64,000 nt of DNA, taken from contig NZ_BRVN01000014.1 of NCBI RefSeq assembly GCF_026011735.1, positions 1 to 64,000 on the forward strand, read 5' to 3'. Each line of letters opens with the position of its first letter. Within the stretch, counting starts at the first letter, position 1. Position numbers and translations under genes: made by a program. Positions 1 through 7,400 of the stretch are shown here, one piece after another. The DNA is from Dietzia sp. NCCP-2495 (GTDB lineage Bacteria; Actinomycetota; Actinomycetes; Mycobacteriales; Mycobacteriaceae). The notes beneath the pieces are model-generated. The model made no database searches. It was given only the letters and a program-made list of their open reading frames with translations, and had not been told where the DNA came from.

Positions 1-1080
1 TATCCCGCGCCGCCGGAGTTCCGCCTCGGCCCGCGCCAAGCCTCCGTGCTCGAGCGCGGCGAGTCGGCTCCGGTCCGACCACACGAGTCGCCCGTGCCGC
101 CCCACCTCGACCTCGAGTTCCCCGGTGAGATGCTCGATCGCGCCGGCGACGTTCCTCCCCTGCGAGGGCAGCGGAACCGGCAACACGTGCGCACGGTCGA
201 GGGGCGACCGACCGGTCACCCTCACCTGCCACCCGTAGCCTCGACCGGACAGCCGCCATTCGTCGTCGCCGACTTCGGCGCGCACCGGCGAGATCACGGG
301 ATTGCCCAGCCTGATCACCCGACCCCCGGGCAACCGCACGACCAGCGCGGTCACCTCGGTGCGCAGCGGCCCGGAATGGATCTGTCCGCCGGCGAACGCG
401 ACGCAGGTGTCGGGCTCGGAGAAGGCCTGGGCCTGGCCCCACCACCACGCCTCGGGGAACCCCTCCGCTCCCCAGTTCTTCTCGCCGTACACCTCGGCGC
501 CCTCGAGCTCCCAGCGTCGGCCGTCGAGCTCGGCCCACCCGTGCGCGCGTCCGCCGAGGAGCCAGGGGTGCCAGTACTGGTTGAGCCGCGGGACCGCCTG
601 GAAGATGCTGGATCCACCGACCGCGCGATGCGTCCACGGACTGTCCGGCCAGGGCACCGTGTCGGTGATGTCCACGTGGAGACGAGCCCCCTCCCCCAGG
701 TCGACGCGGATCCCGTCGTGGCGGTAGTCGAACTGGTCCCCGGAGCGGGCGCCGACGTGGTGCGGGTGTGACCAGCCGTGCGGCGCGGCGGCCAGTCGGA
801 GGGAGGAGTAGGTCGACGACGACGACACGGTCTGCCCGTCACCCACCCGGCGGGATCGGTCGTCCCCGCTCCGGGTGGTCACTTCGTCAGAGGCCAGTCC
901 GAGCGTCGCCCATTGACCCGCCGGCCCACGATTCACGCCGATGAGGGCGATCACCACCCGCCCGTGCTCGGAGTCGGTGATCCGAAGGAAGTATCCCTCC
1001 ATGGCCACGCCGTGCGCGCGGAGCGGATCGCCGAAGGGCAGGTCTGCCCCAGTAGCCCGGTACATGCGGTGGACGCTCAC
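1..1080 (-). CDS. Tocopherol cyclase family protein, 3' end beyond window
   Basis: An open frame of 360 codons starts at GTG 1080 and is still open at position 1. An in-frame ATG at 1065 is an alternative start, and neither has a clear Shine-Dalgarno. Residues about 200-216 read KNWGAEGFPEAWWWGQA, the lysine/Trp-rich signature I associate with the tocopherol cyclase family (lipocalin-like beta barrel). The start (YRATGADLPFGDP) and the repeated W/G-rich strands also fit. Most actinobacteria do not make tocopherol, so the real substrate is unknown. A carotenoid- or lipid-related hydroxynitrile- or cyclase-type activity is possible. No signal peptide is visible. It is divergent from the PH-domain gene at 1109. 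The strand choice rests on this family signature, because the opposite strand also has long open frames. Confidence 0.72.
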   Translation of the reverse strand, partial: MSVHRMYRATGADLPFGDPLRAHGVAMEGYFLRITDSEHGRVVIALIGVNRGPAGQWATLGLASDEVTTRSGDDRSRRVGDGQTVSSSSTYSSLRLAAAPHGWSHPHHVGARSGDQFDYRHDGIRVDLGEGARLHVDITDTVPWPDSPWTHRAVGGSSIFQAVPRLNQYWHPWLLGGRAHGWAELDGRRWELEGAEVYGEKNWGAEGFPEAWWWGQAQAFSEPDTCVAFAGGQIHSGPLRTEVTALVVRLPGGRVIRLGNPVISPVRAEVGDDEWRLSGRGYGWQVRVTGRSPLDRAHVLPVPLPSQGRNVAGAIEHLTGELEVEVGRHGRLVWSDRSRLAALEHGGLARAEAELRRRGI

Positions 1081-1108
1081 GCTGCAAGCGTGTCACATCC
1101 CGCCTACG

Positions 1109-1621
1109 GTGAACACCGTGAATGCTCCTGCCGGATCACCGCCGCCCCTCGACCTGCGACCGCCGGGCAACCGGGTGGATCCACGCTGCAGGCAATGGTG
1201 GACGGTGCAGGTCGGTGTGGTCGTGATCGCCGGGCTCGTCGGACTTCCGGTCCTGCCACTGTTCTTCGGTCCGTGGCTGGTCCTGGCTCCGGTCGCGTGG
1301 GTGGTGGTGGGCGTGATCGCTCTGGTCGTGGTGCCGCGGGTGCGCTGGTCGATCCACCGGTGGGAGGAGACGGACACCGCCATCTACAGCCGTAGTGGGT
1401 TGTTCTGGGAGGAGTGGCGGGCCGCTCCCCTGTCGCGGGTCCAGACCGTGGACAAGTCGCGCGGCCCCCTGGAGCGCCTGTTCGGCCTGGCGACAGTGGT
1501 GGTCACCACGGCCTCGTCGAAGGGGGCGGTCCGCATCCGGTCACTCGACGCAGGTCTGGCCGAGGAGATCGCGCAGCGCCTCACTGTGACCGCCGAGGGC
1601 GAGCAGCGGGACGCGACATGA
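1109..1621 (+). CDS. Membrane PH-domain protein, YdbS-like (bPH2/DUF304)
   Basis: This is a protein of about 170 residues. A short polar N-terminus is followed by two adjacent hydrophobic helices (about residues 33-80) and then a bacterial PH domain. In the PH domain the segment YSRSGLFWEEWRAAPLSRVQTVDKSRGPLERLFGL (given here only as its two ends, YSRSGLFWEEW and PLERLFGL) matches the DUF304/bPH2 pattern with the P-L-x-R-[IV]-Q-x-V-D core. GTG at 1109 or GTG at 1118 can start it. Its stop overlaps the start of the following gene (ATGA at 1618-1621), the usual YdbS-YdbT arrangement. In Bacillus the YdbST pair contributes to resistance against bacterial toxins; the role here is unknown. Confidence 0.75.
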   Translation: MNTVNAPAGSPPPLDLRPPGNRVDPRCRQWWTVQVGVVVIAGLVGLPVLPLFFGPWLVLAPVAWVVVGVIALVVVPRVRWSIHRWEETDTAIYSRSGLFWEEWRAAPLSRVQTVDKSRGPLERLFGLATVVVTTASSKGAVRIRSLDAGLAEEIAQRLTVTAEGEQRDAT

Positions 1622-3201
1622 CCGGGCCCGAGCAGCCGGACCCCGACCACCCCGACCACCAACACGCAGAACGCAGGCACCCGGACCGCCACAGCCCGGA
1701 CCACTACAGCCGAGACCGCCACCACCTGGACCGCCGCACGGTCACCGCGAGCACGATCGTCGCGGCCGGAGCCCTGGTCGCCGCGGCCGTGCCCACGGCG
1801 ATCGGCATGGTTCTGGGCGGGCTGGGCGCCGGGTGGATCGCGCTGTGGTGCGTCGGCGGGATCGTGCTGGGCACGGTGTCGACGGCGGTCGCCGAGGCCG
1901 TCCGCCTGGCCGTCACCACGTTCCGGCTCGACTCCCATCGCGTCGAACGCCGGGTGCGGTTCCTGGCCAGCACCACCACGTCCATCGCCACGCCGCGCGT
2001 GCGCAATGTGGAGATCTCGGCAAACGTGGTCCAGCGCCGGCTGGGCATCGCGACGGTCAAGCTCTCGAGCGGCGAGACGGACGGCTCGCGACTCACCCTG
2101 GCGTCACTGGACCTGCAGGCCGCCGAGGACCTGCGCCGCCGACTGCTCGCGGAGCGCGCGTCCACCGATTCCACCGAGATCGCGCGCCTCGATCCGGGCT
2201 GGGTCCGCTACACGCCAGTGTCGTTCATGACCCCGGTGTTCGGCGCGATCGGGGTGGGCCTGGTGTTCCAGGTCGCCAGTTGGTTCAACGCGGTGCCGGC
2301 CCTGGTGCGCGAGGTCTGGGAGCGCGTGGACCACGTCCCGATCCCGCTCCTCGTGGTGGCTGCCGTACTGATCATCGGAGTGCTGGGCACCGTCGCCACT
2401 GTCGCGGTGTTCGTCGAGAGCTGGTGGTCGATGCGCCTGGACCTCCACCGCGACGGCTCGCTAGAGATGCGTCGCGGCCTTCTGGTCGGCCGCCACACGA
2501 CCCTCGATGGCAGCCGGATCCGCGGCGTGACCCTGCACGAGCCGCCGGGCCTGCGCGGGATCGGCGCCGCTCGTCTGGACGTGCTGGCGATCGGCGTGGG
2601 GCTCGGCAAGGACGAGAACGGCCAGACCAAGCCGAGCCCCGCCCTGGTGCCGGCCTCGCCGCGCGAGGTGTCGGTGGGGGTCGCGGAGTCGGTGCTCGGC
2701 GTGGAGCTCCCCGCGTCCGGGGCGCTGCGGGGTCACCCGGTTGCAGCCCGACGACGACGACACCTCCGCGCCGTCCTCGCCACCGTCGCGCTCACGGCGA
2801 TTGCACTCGTGCCGGCACTGGTGTGGCCGTGGCTGTGGTGGGTGCCGGTCACCGTGCTGGTCGTGTCCGGGGTCGTGTCGTGGTGGATCGCCGTCGACAA
2901 CCACCGCGGGCTCGGCCATACGGTCACCGACACGGTGGTGGCACTGCGGAAGGGATCGGTCCTGCGTCGGACGGATGTGCTGCTCCGCGACGGGATCCTG
3001 GGCTGGAACATCCGCCGGACGCCGTTCCAGCGTCGCGCCGGCCTGGCCACGCTGGTCGCCACCTCGGCCGGCGGCGGCGGGGCGTTTCGCCTGCCGGACC
3101 TCGGCGCCGATCAGGCGTCAGTCGTGTGGGGCACCGCAGGCGACGTGTGGGGCACCGCAGGCGACGTGTGGGCCCACCTCAGTCGAGGTCGGTCGGCCTG
3201 A
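1618..3201 (+). CDS. Membrane PH-domain protein, YdbT-like
   Basis: A 527-residue partner of the preceding gene, translationally coupled to it by ATGA. The N-terminal ~40 residues are extremely rich in Asp/His/Arg/Pro (PDHPDHQHAERRHPDRHSPD), possibly a metal-binding or disordered arm. Three pairs of hydrophobic helices (about residues 46-95, 215-260 and 385-425) each precede a bPH2 domain, as in the Bacillus YdbT architecture (about 490 residues). The C-terminus carries a 21-bp tandem duplication at 3124-3165 that encodes VWGTAGD twice. The end of the gene runs 23 bp into the convergent MOSC gene. Confidence 0.72.
   Translation: MTGPEQPDPDHPDHQHAERRHPDRHSPDHYSRDRHHLDRRTVTASTIVAAGALVAAAVPTAIGMVLGGLGAGWIALWCVGGIVLGTVSTAVAEAVRLAVTTFRLDSHRVERRVRFLASTTTSIATPRVRNVEISANVVQRRLGIATVKLSSGETDGSRLTLASLDLQAAEDLRRRLLAERASTDSTEIARLDPGWVRYTPVSFMTPVFGAIGVGLVFQVASWFNAVPALVREVWERVDHVPIPLLVVAAVLIIGVLGTVATVAVFVESWWSMRLDLHRDGSLEMRRGLLVGRHTTLDGSRIRGVTLHEPPGLRGIGAARLDVLAIGVGLGKDENGQTKPSPALVPASPREVSVGVAESVLGVELPASGALRGHPVAARRRRHLRAVLATVALTAIALVPALVWPWLWWVPVTVLVVSGVVSWWIAVDNHRGLGHTVTDTVVALRKGSVLRRTDVLLRDGILGWNIRRTPFQRRAGLATLVATSAGGGGAFRLPDLGADQASVVWGTAGDVWGTAGDVWAHLSRGRSA
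3124..3172 (+). repeat. 21-bp tandem duplication inside the YdbT-like gene
   Basis: The unit GTGTGGGGCACCGCAGGCGA plus C occurs at 3124-3144 and again without change at 3145-3165. A partial third copy (GTGTGGG) follows at 3166-3172. It keeps the reading frame (VWGTAGD repeated). Perfect identity suggests a recent slippage event. Confidence 0.9.
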
Positions 3202-3859
3202 CATCGGTGGCGGGGTCGAGCTTGCGGAGAAGGCTCGGGGCGAGGTCGTCGGTGTCGAACTCGGCCAAAAGGCGGCGAGCCTCGTCGTCGTCGACCCCCG
3301 CAAGGACCCGCCCGATGGTCACACCATGGGTGGGGACGGTGACCACCCGGATCTCGTCAGCCTGTTCGACCAGGCCGGCGGTGAGGACCCGGGCGTAGGC
3401 GCCGGGGCGGCCGCCCTCGGTGAAGCGGCGGACCCACTTCGCCTTGCCGGTGCGGTGGGCGAAGGTCTGGCACGGGACGCGCGGGGTGGTGATCTGCAGG
3501 CGCAGCCCGCCGGTTCCCACCTCGAGCTCGGTACCGATCTGCAGCCGCGAGGTGTCGACGCCGGTCAGGCGGAGGTTCTCGCCGAAGAACCCGATCGGGA
3601 TCGGGCCGCCGAACTCTCCGGACCACTGCTCGACATCGGAGTCCGACAGCATGTAGACGGCTTTCCACTGACCGCCGTGGTGCTTGCGGTCGGCCTGGAT
3701 ATCGCCGTGGAGACCGAGCTCGCGGACCCGGACGGGACCGTCGACGGGACGCTTGTCGATGGCCGAGACCCCCACGCGCCCGGGGACGGTGATGAGCTGG
3801 GAGACCACGCACACGGCGCGGATGCCGAACGTGTCGCCGGGAGCGATAGTCGGGGTCAC
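3179..3859 (-). CDS. MOSC domain-containing protein
   Basis: A 226-residue MOSC (molybdenum cofactor sulfurase C-terminal) protein of the YiiM type. Seen are the N-terminal KRPVDGPVRVRELGLHGDIQAD segment (core RELGLHGDIQAD), WKAVYMLSDSDVEQW, and the key FFGENLRLTGVD and TPRVPCQTFAHRTG motifs, where the Cys is the conserved ligand. The family handles Mo-cofactor-dependent sulfur or N-oxide reactions; the exact substrate cannot be read. The GTG start at 3859 overlaps the stop of the upstream prenyl synthase gene (GTGA), so the two are coupled. Confidence 0.85.
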   Translation of the reverse strand: MTPTIAPGDTFGIRAVCVVSQLITVPGRVGVSAIDKRPVDGPVRVRELGLHGDIQADRKHHGGQWKAVYMLSDSDVEQWSGEFGGPIPIGFFGENLRLTGVDTSRLQIGTELEVGTGGLRLQITTPRVPCQTFAHRTGKAKWVRRFTEGGRPGAYARVLTAGLVEQADEIRVVTVPTHGVTIGRVLAGVDDDEARRLLAEFDTDDLAPSLLRKLDPATDVRPTDLD

Positions 3860-4623
3860 TTGCCGAACCGCCGATTGCGATTGCCGTAGTCACGCATCGC
3901 GCGGAGGAAGTCGATGCGGCGGAACGCGGGCCAGTAGGCCTCGGTGAACCAGATCTCCGAGTAGGCGCTCTGCCACAGCAGAAAGCCCGACAGTCGCTGC
4001 TCGCCGGAGGTGCGGATCACCAGGTCGGGATCCGGCTGCCCCGAGGTGTAGAGGTGCTCGCCGATCGCCTCGACGGTCATGCCCTCGACGAGCTCCCGGC
4101 CGGTCTTGCCCTCGTCGATGAGTTGGGCGACGAGTTCGCGGGCGGCGTCGGCGATCTCGTGCCGACCGCCGTAGCCGATCGCCACATTGACCTTGCACCC
4201 CGGCCGTCCGGCACTGGCCTTCTCCGCCGCGCGCAGCCGTGTGGCGATGGGCTCCGGCAGCATGTCGGGCTTGCCGACGATCCGCACCTCCCAGTTGCGG
4301 TCCGGGCCCGTGATCTCGTCCACCACGTCGGCGATCACCCCGAGCAGTTCCTCGAGCTCCGTGGCGTCACGGCTGAGGTTCTCGGTGCTGAGCAGGTAGA
4401 TGGTGGCCACGTCGACCCCGAGCTCGTCGCACCAGCCGAGCAGCTCCGAGATCTTGGTGGCGCCGGCGCGGTACCCGTGCGTGACGTCGGTGAACCCGGC
4501 CTCGCGGGCCCAACGACGGTTGCCGTCCGCCATCACGGCGATGTGGCGGGGCAGCCTCGAGGCGTCCAGTGAGGCGCGCAACCTGGATTCGTAGAACGAG
4601 TACAGGGGCGAGAAGGCGGTCAC
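3856..4623 (-). CDS. Short-chain Z-isoprenyl diphosphate synthase, Rv1086-like
   Basis: 255 residues, a cis-prenyltransferase. It shows the substrate P-loop MADGNRRWAREAG (catalytic Asp in DGNRRW), YLLSTENLSR, and the C-terminal DLVIRTSGEQRLSGFLLWQSAYSE element (DLVIRTSGEQR core), followed by W-x-E/D pyrophosphate contacts. From memory it aligns closely with M. tuberculosis Rv1086, which makes (2Z,6E)-farnesyl diphosphate, the precursor handed to decaprenyl diphosphate synthase for cell-wall lipid carriers. The GTG start at 4623 is probably leaderless: a TAATCT -10 box lies at 4635-4630, six bases upstream. It is coupled to the MOSC gene by GTGA. Confidence 0.9.
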   Translation of the reverse strand: MTAFSPLYSFYESRLRASLDASRLPRHIAVMADGNRRWAREAGFTDVTHGYRAGATKISELLGWCDELGVDVATIYLLSTENLSRDATELEELLGVIADVVDEITGPDRNWEVRIVGKPDMLPEPIATRLRAAEKASAGRPGCKVNVAIGYGGRHEIADAARELVAQLIDEGKTGRELVEGMTVEAIGEHLYTSGQPDPDLVIRTSGEQRLSGFLLWQSAYSEIWFTEAYWPAFRRIDFLRAMRDYGNRNRRFGK

Positions 4624-4690
4624 GCGGCAAGATTACCGCGCCACGCCCCCGTTACTGCGAGGCGCCGCCGACACAGGACACCGGCCGGGG

Positions 4691-5764
4691 TCACGCGGTC
4701 CTGGCGCGGCGAACCGCCTCCGCGAGAGCGCGCAGGCTCTGCTCGGTGGTGTCCCAGCCGATGCAGGCGTCGGTGACGGACTGGCCGTAGACGAGCTCGG
4801 CCGCCTCGACGGACTGGGCGCCGGCCTCGATGAAGCTCTCGACCATGAGGCCGGAGATCCCCTTCTCCCCCGCACCGATCCGCTCACCCAGTTCCGCGAT
4901 GACCTCGGCCTGACGCTCGTGGGACTTGCCAGAGTTGGCGTGGCTCGCGTCGATCATCACCTGACCCGGCAGCCCGACCTTGTCCACTGCGGTGACCGCG
5001 GAGCTGACGGACTCGGTGTCGAAATTGGGACCGGCCGTCCCACCGCGCAGGATCACGTGGCAGTCGGTGTTGCCCGCGGTCTCCACCACGGAGGCGCGTC
5101 CGTCGGCGTCGGTCCCGAAGAACACATGGCGCGCCGCCGCCGAGCGGCAGCCGTCCACGGCGACCTGGACGTTGCCGTCGGTACCGTTTTTGAAGCCGAC
5201 CGGCATGGACAGTCCCGACACCAACTGGCGGTGGACCTGACTCTCGGTCGTGCGCGCGCCGATCGCGCCCCAGGACACGGCGTCGGCGATGTACTGCGGG
5301 CTGGTGGGCTCGAGGAACTCGGTGCCGACGGGCAGCCCCAGGTCCAACACGTCGAGCAGTAGGGACCGGGCCGTGCGCAGGCCCCGCGGGATGTCGTAGC
5401 TGCCGTCCAGTGCGGGATCGTTGATGAGGCCCTTCCAGCCGACGGTGGTGCGCGGCTTCTCGAAGTACACGCGCATGACGATCAGCAGGTCCTCGGCGAG
5501 CTCTGCGTTGAGCGTCGCCAGGCGCCCGGCGTAGTCGAGCGCGGCCTCGGTATCGTGGACCGAGCAGGGGCCCACCACCACGAGCAGGCGGTCGTCCCTG
5601 CCCGCCAGCACGTCGGCGACTTCGCGCCGGCTGCGCTCCACAAGCGCTCCGCGGGCCTCACCCAGGGGCTGCTCGTCGAGGATCTCGGTGGGGGTCGGCA
5701 GCGGCGAGTACTTCAGGACCCGACGGTCGGCGGTCTGGGTGGGATTCTCGGCGGTGATGGTCAC
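4691..5764 (-). CDS. aroG: 3-deoxy-7-phosphoheptulonate (DAHP) synthase, type I
   Basis: 357 residues from a GTG at 5764 (VTITAENPTQ) with CAGGAG about nine bases upstream. The frame is open further upstream, but that part is the leader RNA. The enzyme condenses PEP and erythrose 4-phosphate, the first step to Phe/Tyr/Trp. Type I (AroFGH) hallmarks are VVGPCSVHDTEAALDYA, RVYFEKPRTTVGWKGLINDP, the GARTTESQVHR segment, KNGTDGN, and the metal ligands in MIDASHANSGK and LMVESFIEAG. Expression is probably set by the attenuator at 5832-5958 and the leader peptide at 5915-5992. The symbol aroG is a family-level label; aroF would serve equally. Confidence 0.95.
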   Translation of the reverse strand: MTITAENPTQTADRRVLKYSPLPTPTEILDEQPLGEARGALVERSRREVADVLAGRDDRLLVVVGPCSVHDTEAALDYAGRLATLNAELAEDLLIVMRVYFEKPRTTVGWKGLINDPALDGSYDIPRGLRTARSLLLDVLDLGLPVGTEFLEPTSPQYIADAVSWGAIGARTTESQVHRQLVSGLSMPVGFKNGTDGNVQVAVDGCRSAAARHVFFGTDADGRASVVETAGNTDCHVILRGGTAGPNFDTESVSSAVTAVDKVGLPGQVMIDASHANSGKSHERQAEVIAELGERIGAGEKGISGLMVESFIEAGAQSVEAAELVYGQSVTDACIGWDTTEQSLRALAEAVRRARTA

Positions 5765-5831
5765 GGCAGTGCACTCCTGGATTCTCAACGGGTGGCGGGC
5801 CGGGTGCCGTGATGTTCTGGTGCCCTCGAAT

Positions 5832-5958
5832 GACACCCGGGCCGCCTGTCTGAAATGGCGGGAGGCGGCGACCATCTGGTCACCGCCTCTGGGCTCCGGG
5901 TGTCGGCGCCTCTGTCAGAAGACGCGTGCGCTCGCGGCGCGGGCTCCACCCGGAGCCC
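5832..5958 (-). promoter_or_regulatory. Putative ribosome-mediated attenuator upstream of DAHP synthase
   Basis: Complementary arms read on the DNA: 5952-5958 pairs with 5941-5947 (GGAGCCC/GGGCTCC, loop of 4). The longer arm 5948-5958 pairs without mismatch over 11 bases with 5891-5901. In turn 5896-5904 pairs over 9 bases with 5832-5840. Between these lies a strong hairpin, 5862-5868/5883-5889 (7 bp) continued after one mismatch by 5870-5874/5877-5881 (5 bp). The arms are mutually exclusive, and the first begins at the last Trp codon of the leader peptide, which is the geometry of amino-acid attenuation. The U-tract after the terminator-like hairpin is weak, so the mechanism (termination or RBS access) is open. 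Confidence 0.7.
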
Positions 5959-5992
5959 ACATAAAGCGCCAATATGCGCGAGCGTTCGACAT
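5915..5992 (-). CDS. Aromatic-rich leader peptide (25 aa) for DAHP synthase
   Basis: ATG 5992 to TGA 5915, 25 residues beginning MSNARAYWRFMWAPGG. Codons 7-12 are Tyr-Trp-Arg-Phe-Met-Trp, four aromatic codons in six and the end products of the pathway. A TACAGT -10 element (6005-6000) ends seven bases before the ATG, which predicts a leaderless transcript starting at the A. Leaderless attenuator peptides are known in corynebacteria, and I recall a comparable aromatic-controlled leader (aroR) before C. glutamicum aroF. The peptide itself probably has no function beyond ribosome stalling. It ends 150 bp before the enzyme start. Confidence 0.78.
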   Translation of the reverse strand: MSNARAYWRFMWAPGGARAASARVF

Positions 5993-5999
5993 GAGGGCC

Positions 6000-6005
6000 A
6001 CTGTA
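6000..6005 (-). promoter_or_regulatory. -10 element of the aro leader transcript
   Basis: TACAGT on the minus strand fits the actinobacterial TANNNT -10 and sits seven bases before the leader-peptide ATG. No convincing -35 is visible. Confidence 0.55.
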
Positions 6006-6059
6006 GCAGAACCGAGTCGCCGCCGGAGTGACGAGGAATACCGGCCGATCCTACTTTGT

Positions 6060-6082
6060 TTGACGTGTCATCAAGTTATGGT
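6060..6082 (+). promoter_or_regulatory. Possible promoter/operator before the luciferase-like gene
   Basis: TTGACG at 6060-6065 looks like a -35 box and lies inside the short inverted repeat TGACGTGTCA (6061-6070). The nearest TANNNT (TATGGT, 6077-6082) is too close to pair with it, so promoter geometry is unresolved. The palindrome may be a repressor site. The rest of the stretch between the leader peptide and the gene at 6150 shows nothing else. Confidence 0.3.
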
Positions 6083-6149
6083 GGGTACAACCCAGGACCG
6101 GTGACGCACCACCGTTAGGAGCGTCGCCAGACAAACGAGAGGTCACATC

Positions 6150-7400
6150 ATGCAGTTCGGAATCTTCACCATCGCGGACATCACGCCGGACCCGGTCACC
6201 GGCGCTATCCCCACCGAGCATGAGCGTCTGGAGGCGATGGTCGAGTACGCCGTGCAGGCCGAGCAGGTCGGCCTGGACGTGTTCGCGATCGGCGAGCACC
6301 ACAATCCCCCCTTCGTCACGTCCTCCCCCACCACCACGCTCGGCTACGTCGCCGGCAAGACCTCCGAGATCATCCTCTCCACCGCCACCACGCTGATCAC
6401 CACCAACGACCCGGTGAAGATCGCCGAGGATTACGCCATGCTCCAGCACCTGTCCGGCGGGCGGGTCGACCTGACGATGGGACGCGGCAACACCGGACCG
6501 GTGTACCCGTGGTTCGGACAGGACATCCGCCAGGGTCTCCCACTGGCGATCGAGAACTACGAGCTCCTCCACCGCCTGTGGCACGAGGACGTCGTAGACT
6601 GGGAGGGCAAGTTCCGCACCCCGCTCCAGCAGTTCACCTCCACCCCGCGACCGCTCGACGGTGTCGCGCCGTTCGTGTGGCACGGCTCGATCCGCTCCCC
6701 ACAGATCGCCGAGCAGGCCGCCTTCTACGGTGACGGCTTCTTCCACAACAACATCTTCTGGCCGATCAGCCACACCAAGCAGATGGTCGAGCTGTACCGC
6801 AGGCGCTACGAGCACTACGGCCACGGCTCCGCCGACGAGGCGATCGTCGGGCTCGGCGGACAGTTCTTCGCCCGGGCCAACAGCCAGGACGCCGTCAACG
6901 AGTTCCGCCCCTACTTCGACAACGCCCCGGTCTACGGCCACGGCCCGTCGCTGGAGGACTTCTCGGCCCAGACCCCGCTGACGGTGGGCTCGCCGCAGCA
7001 GATCATCGACCGCTACATGACGATGCGCGAGCACGTGGGCGACTACCAGCGCCAGCTGTTCCTCATCGACCACGCCGGACTGCCCCGCAAGACGGTGCTC
7101 GAGCAGATCGAGATCCTGGGCACCGAGATCGTGCCCGTGCTGCGCCGCGAGCTCGACGCCCTGCGCCCGGCCCACGTGCCGGACGCCCCCACCCACGCCG
7201 CCCGGGTCGCCGCCCGCGACGCCGCGCTGGCCGCCGCGGACGAGCCGGCCTACGACGACGCCTACCGCTTCGGCACCGGCGACAACTGGACGGGCCTCAC
7301 CGTCGAGGGCGGCCAGCGCGCGCAGGAGCAGTCGCTGGCCCGCGACCGCCGCAACCAGGCCCGCCTCGCCGACTCGCCCGCCGGAAAGGAGTCCAAGTGA
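6150..7400 (+). CDS. FMN-dependent luciferase-like monooxygenase, CE1758 family
   Basis: 416 residues, a bacterial-luciferase-like TIM barrel (LLM class). Seen are MQFGIFTIADI, the flavin-site segment EQVGLDVFAIGEHHNPPF, TLITTNDPVKIAEDYAMLQHLSGGRVDLTMGRGNTGPVYPWFG and WHGSIRSPQIAEQAA (key parts GEHHNPPF and DLTMGRGN). The C-terminal ~70 residues are an Ala/Asp-rich extension. The family is defined together with a dedicated FMN reductase, and that gene follows with a GTGA overlap. Such two-component enzymes oxidise small substrates with reduced flavin and oxygen. The substrate of this subgroup is, as far as I know, not established. Confidence 0.9.
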   Translation: MQFGIFTIADITPDPVTGAIPTEHERLEAMVEYAVQAEQVGLDVFAIGEHHNPPFVTSSPTTTLGYVAGKTSEIILSTATTLITTNDPVKIAEDYAMLQHLSGGRVDLTMGRGNTGPVYPWFGQDIRQGLPLAIENYELLHRLWHEDVVDWEGKFRTPLQQFTSTPRPLDGVAPFVWHGSIRSPQIAEQAAFYGDGFFHNNIFWPISHTKQMVELYRRRYEHYGHGSADEAIVGLGGQFFARANSQDAVNEFRPYFDNAPVYGHGPSLEDFSAQTPLTVGSPQQIIDRYMTMREHVGDYQRQLFLIDHAGLPRKTVLEQIEILGTEIVPVLRRELDALRPAHVPDAPTHAARVAARDAALAAADEPAYDDAYRFGTGDNWTGLTVEGGQRAQEQSLARDRRNQARLADSPAGKESK

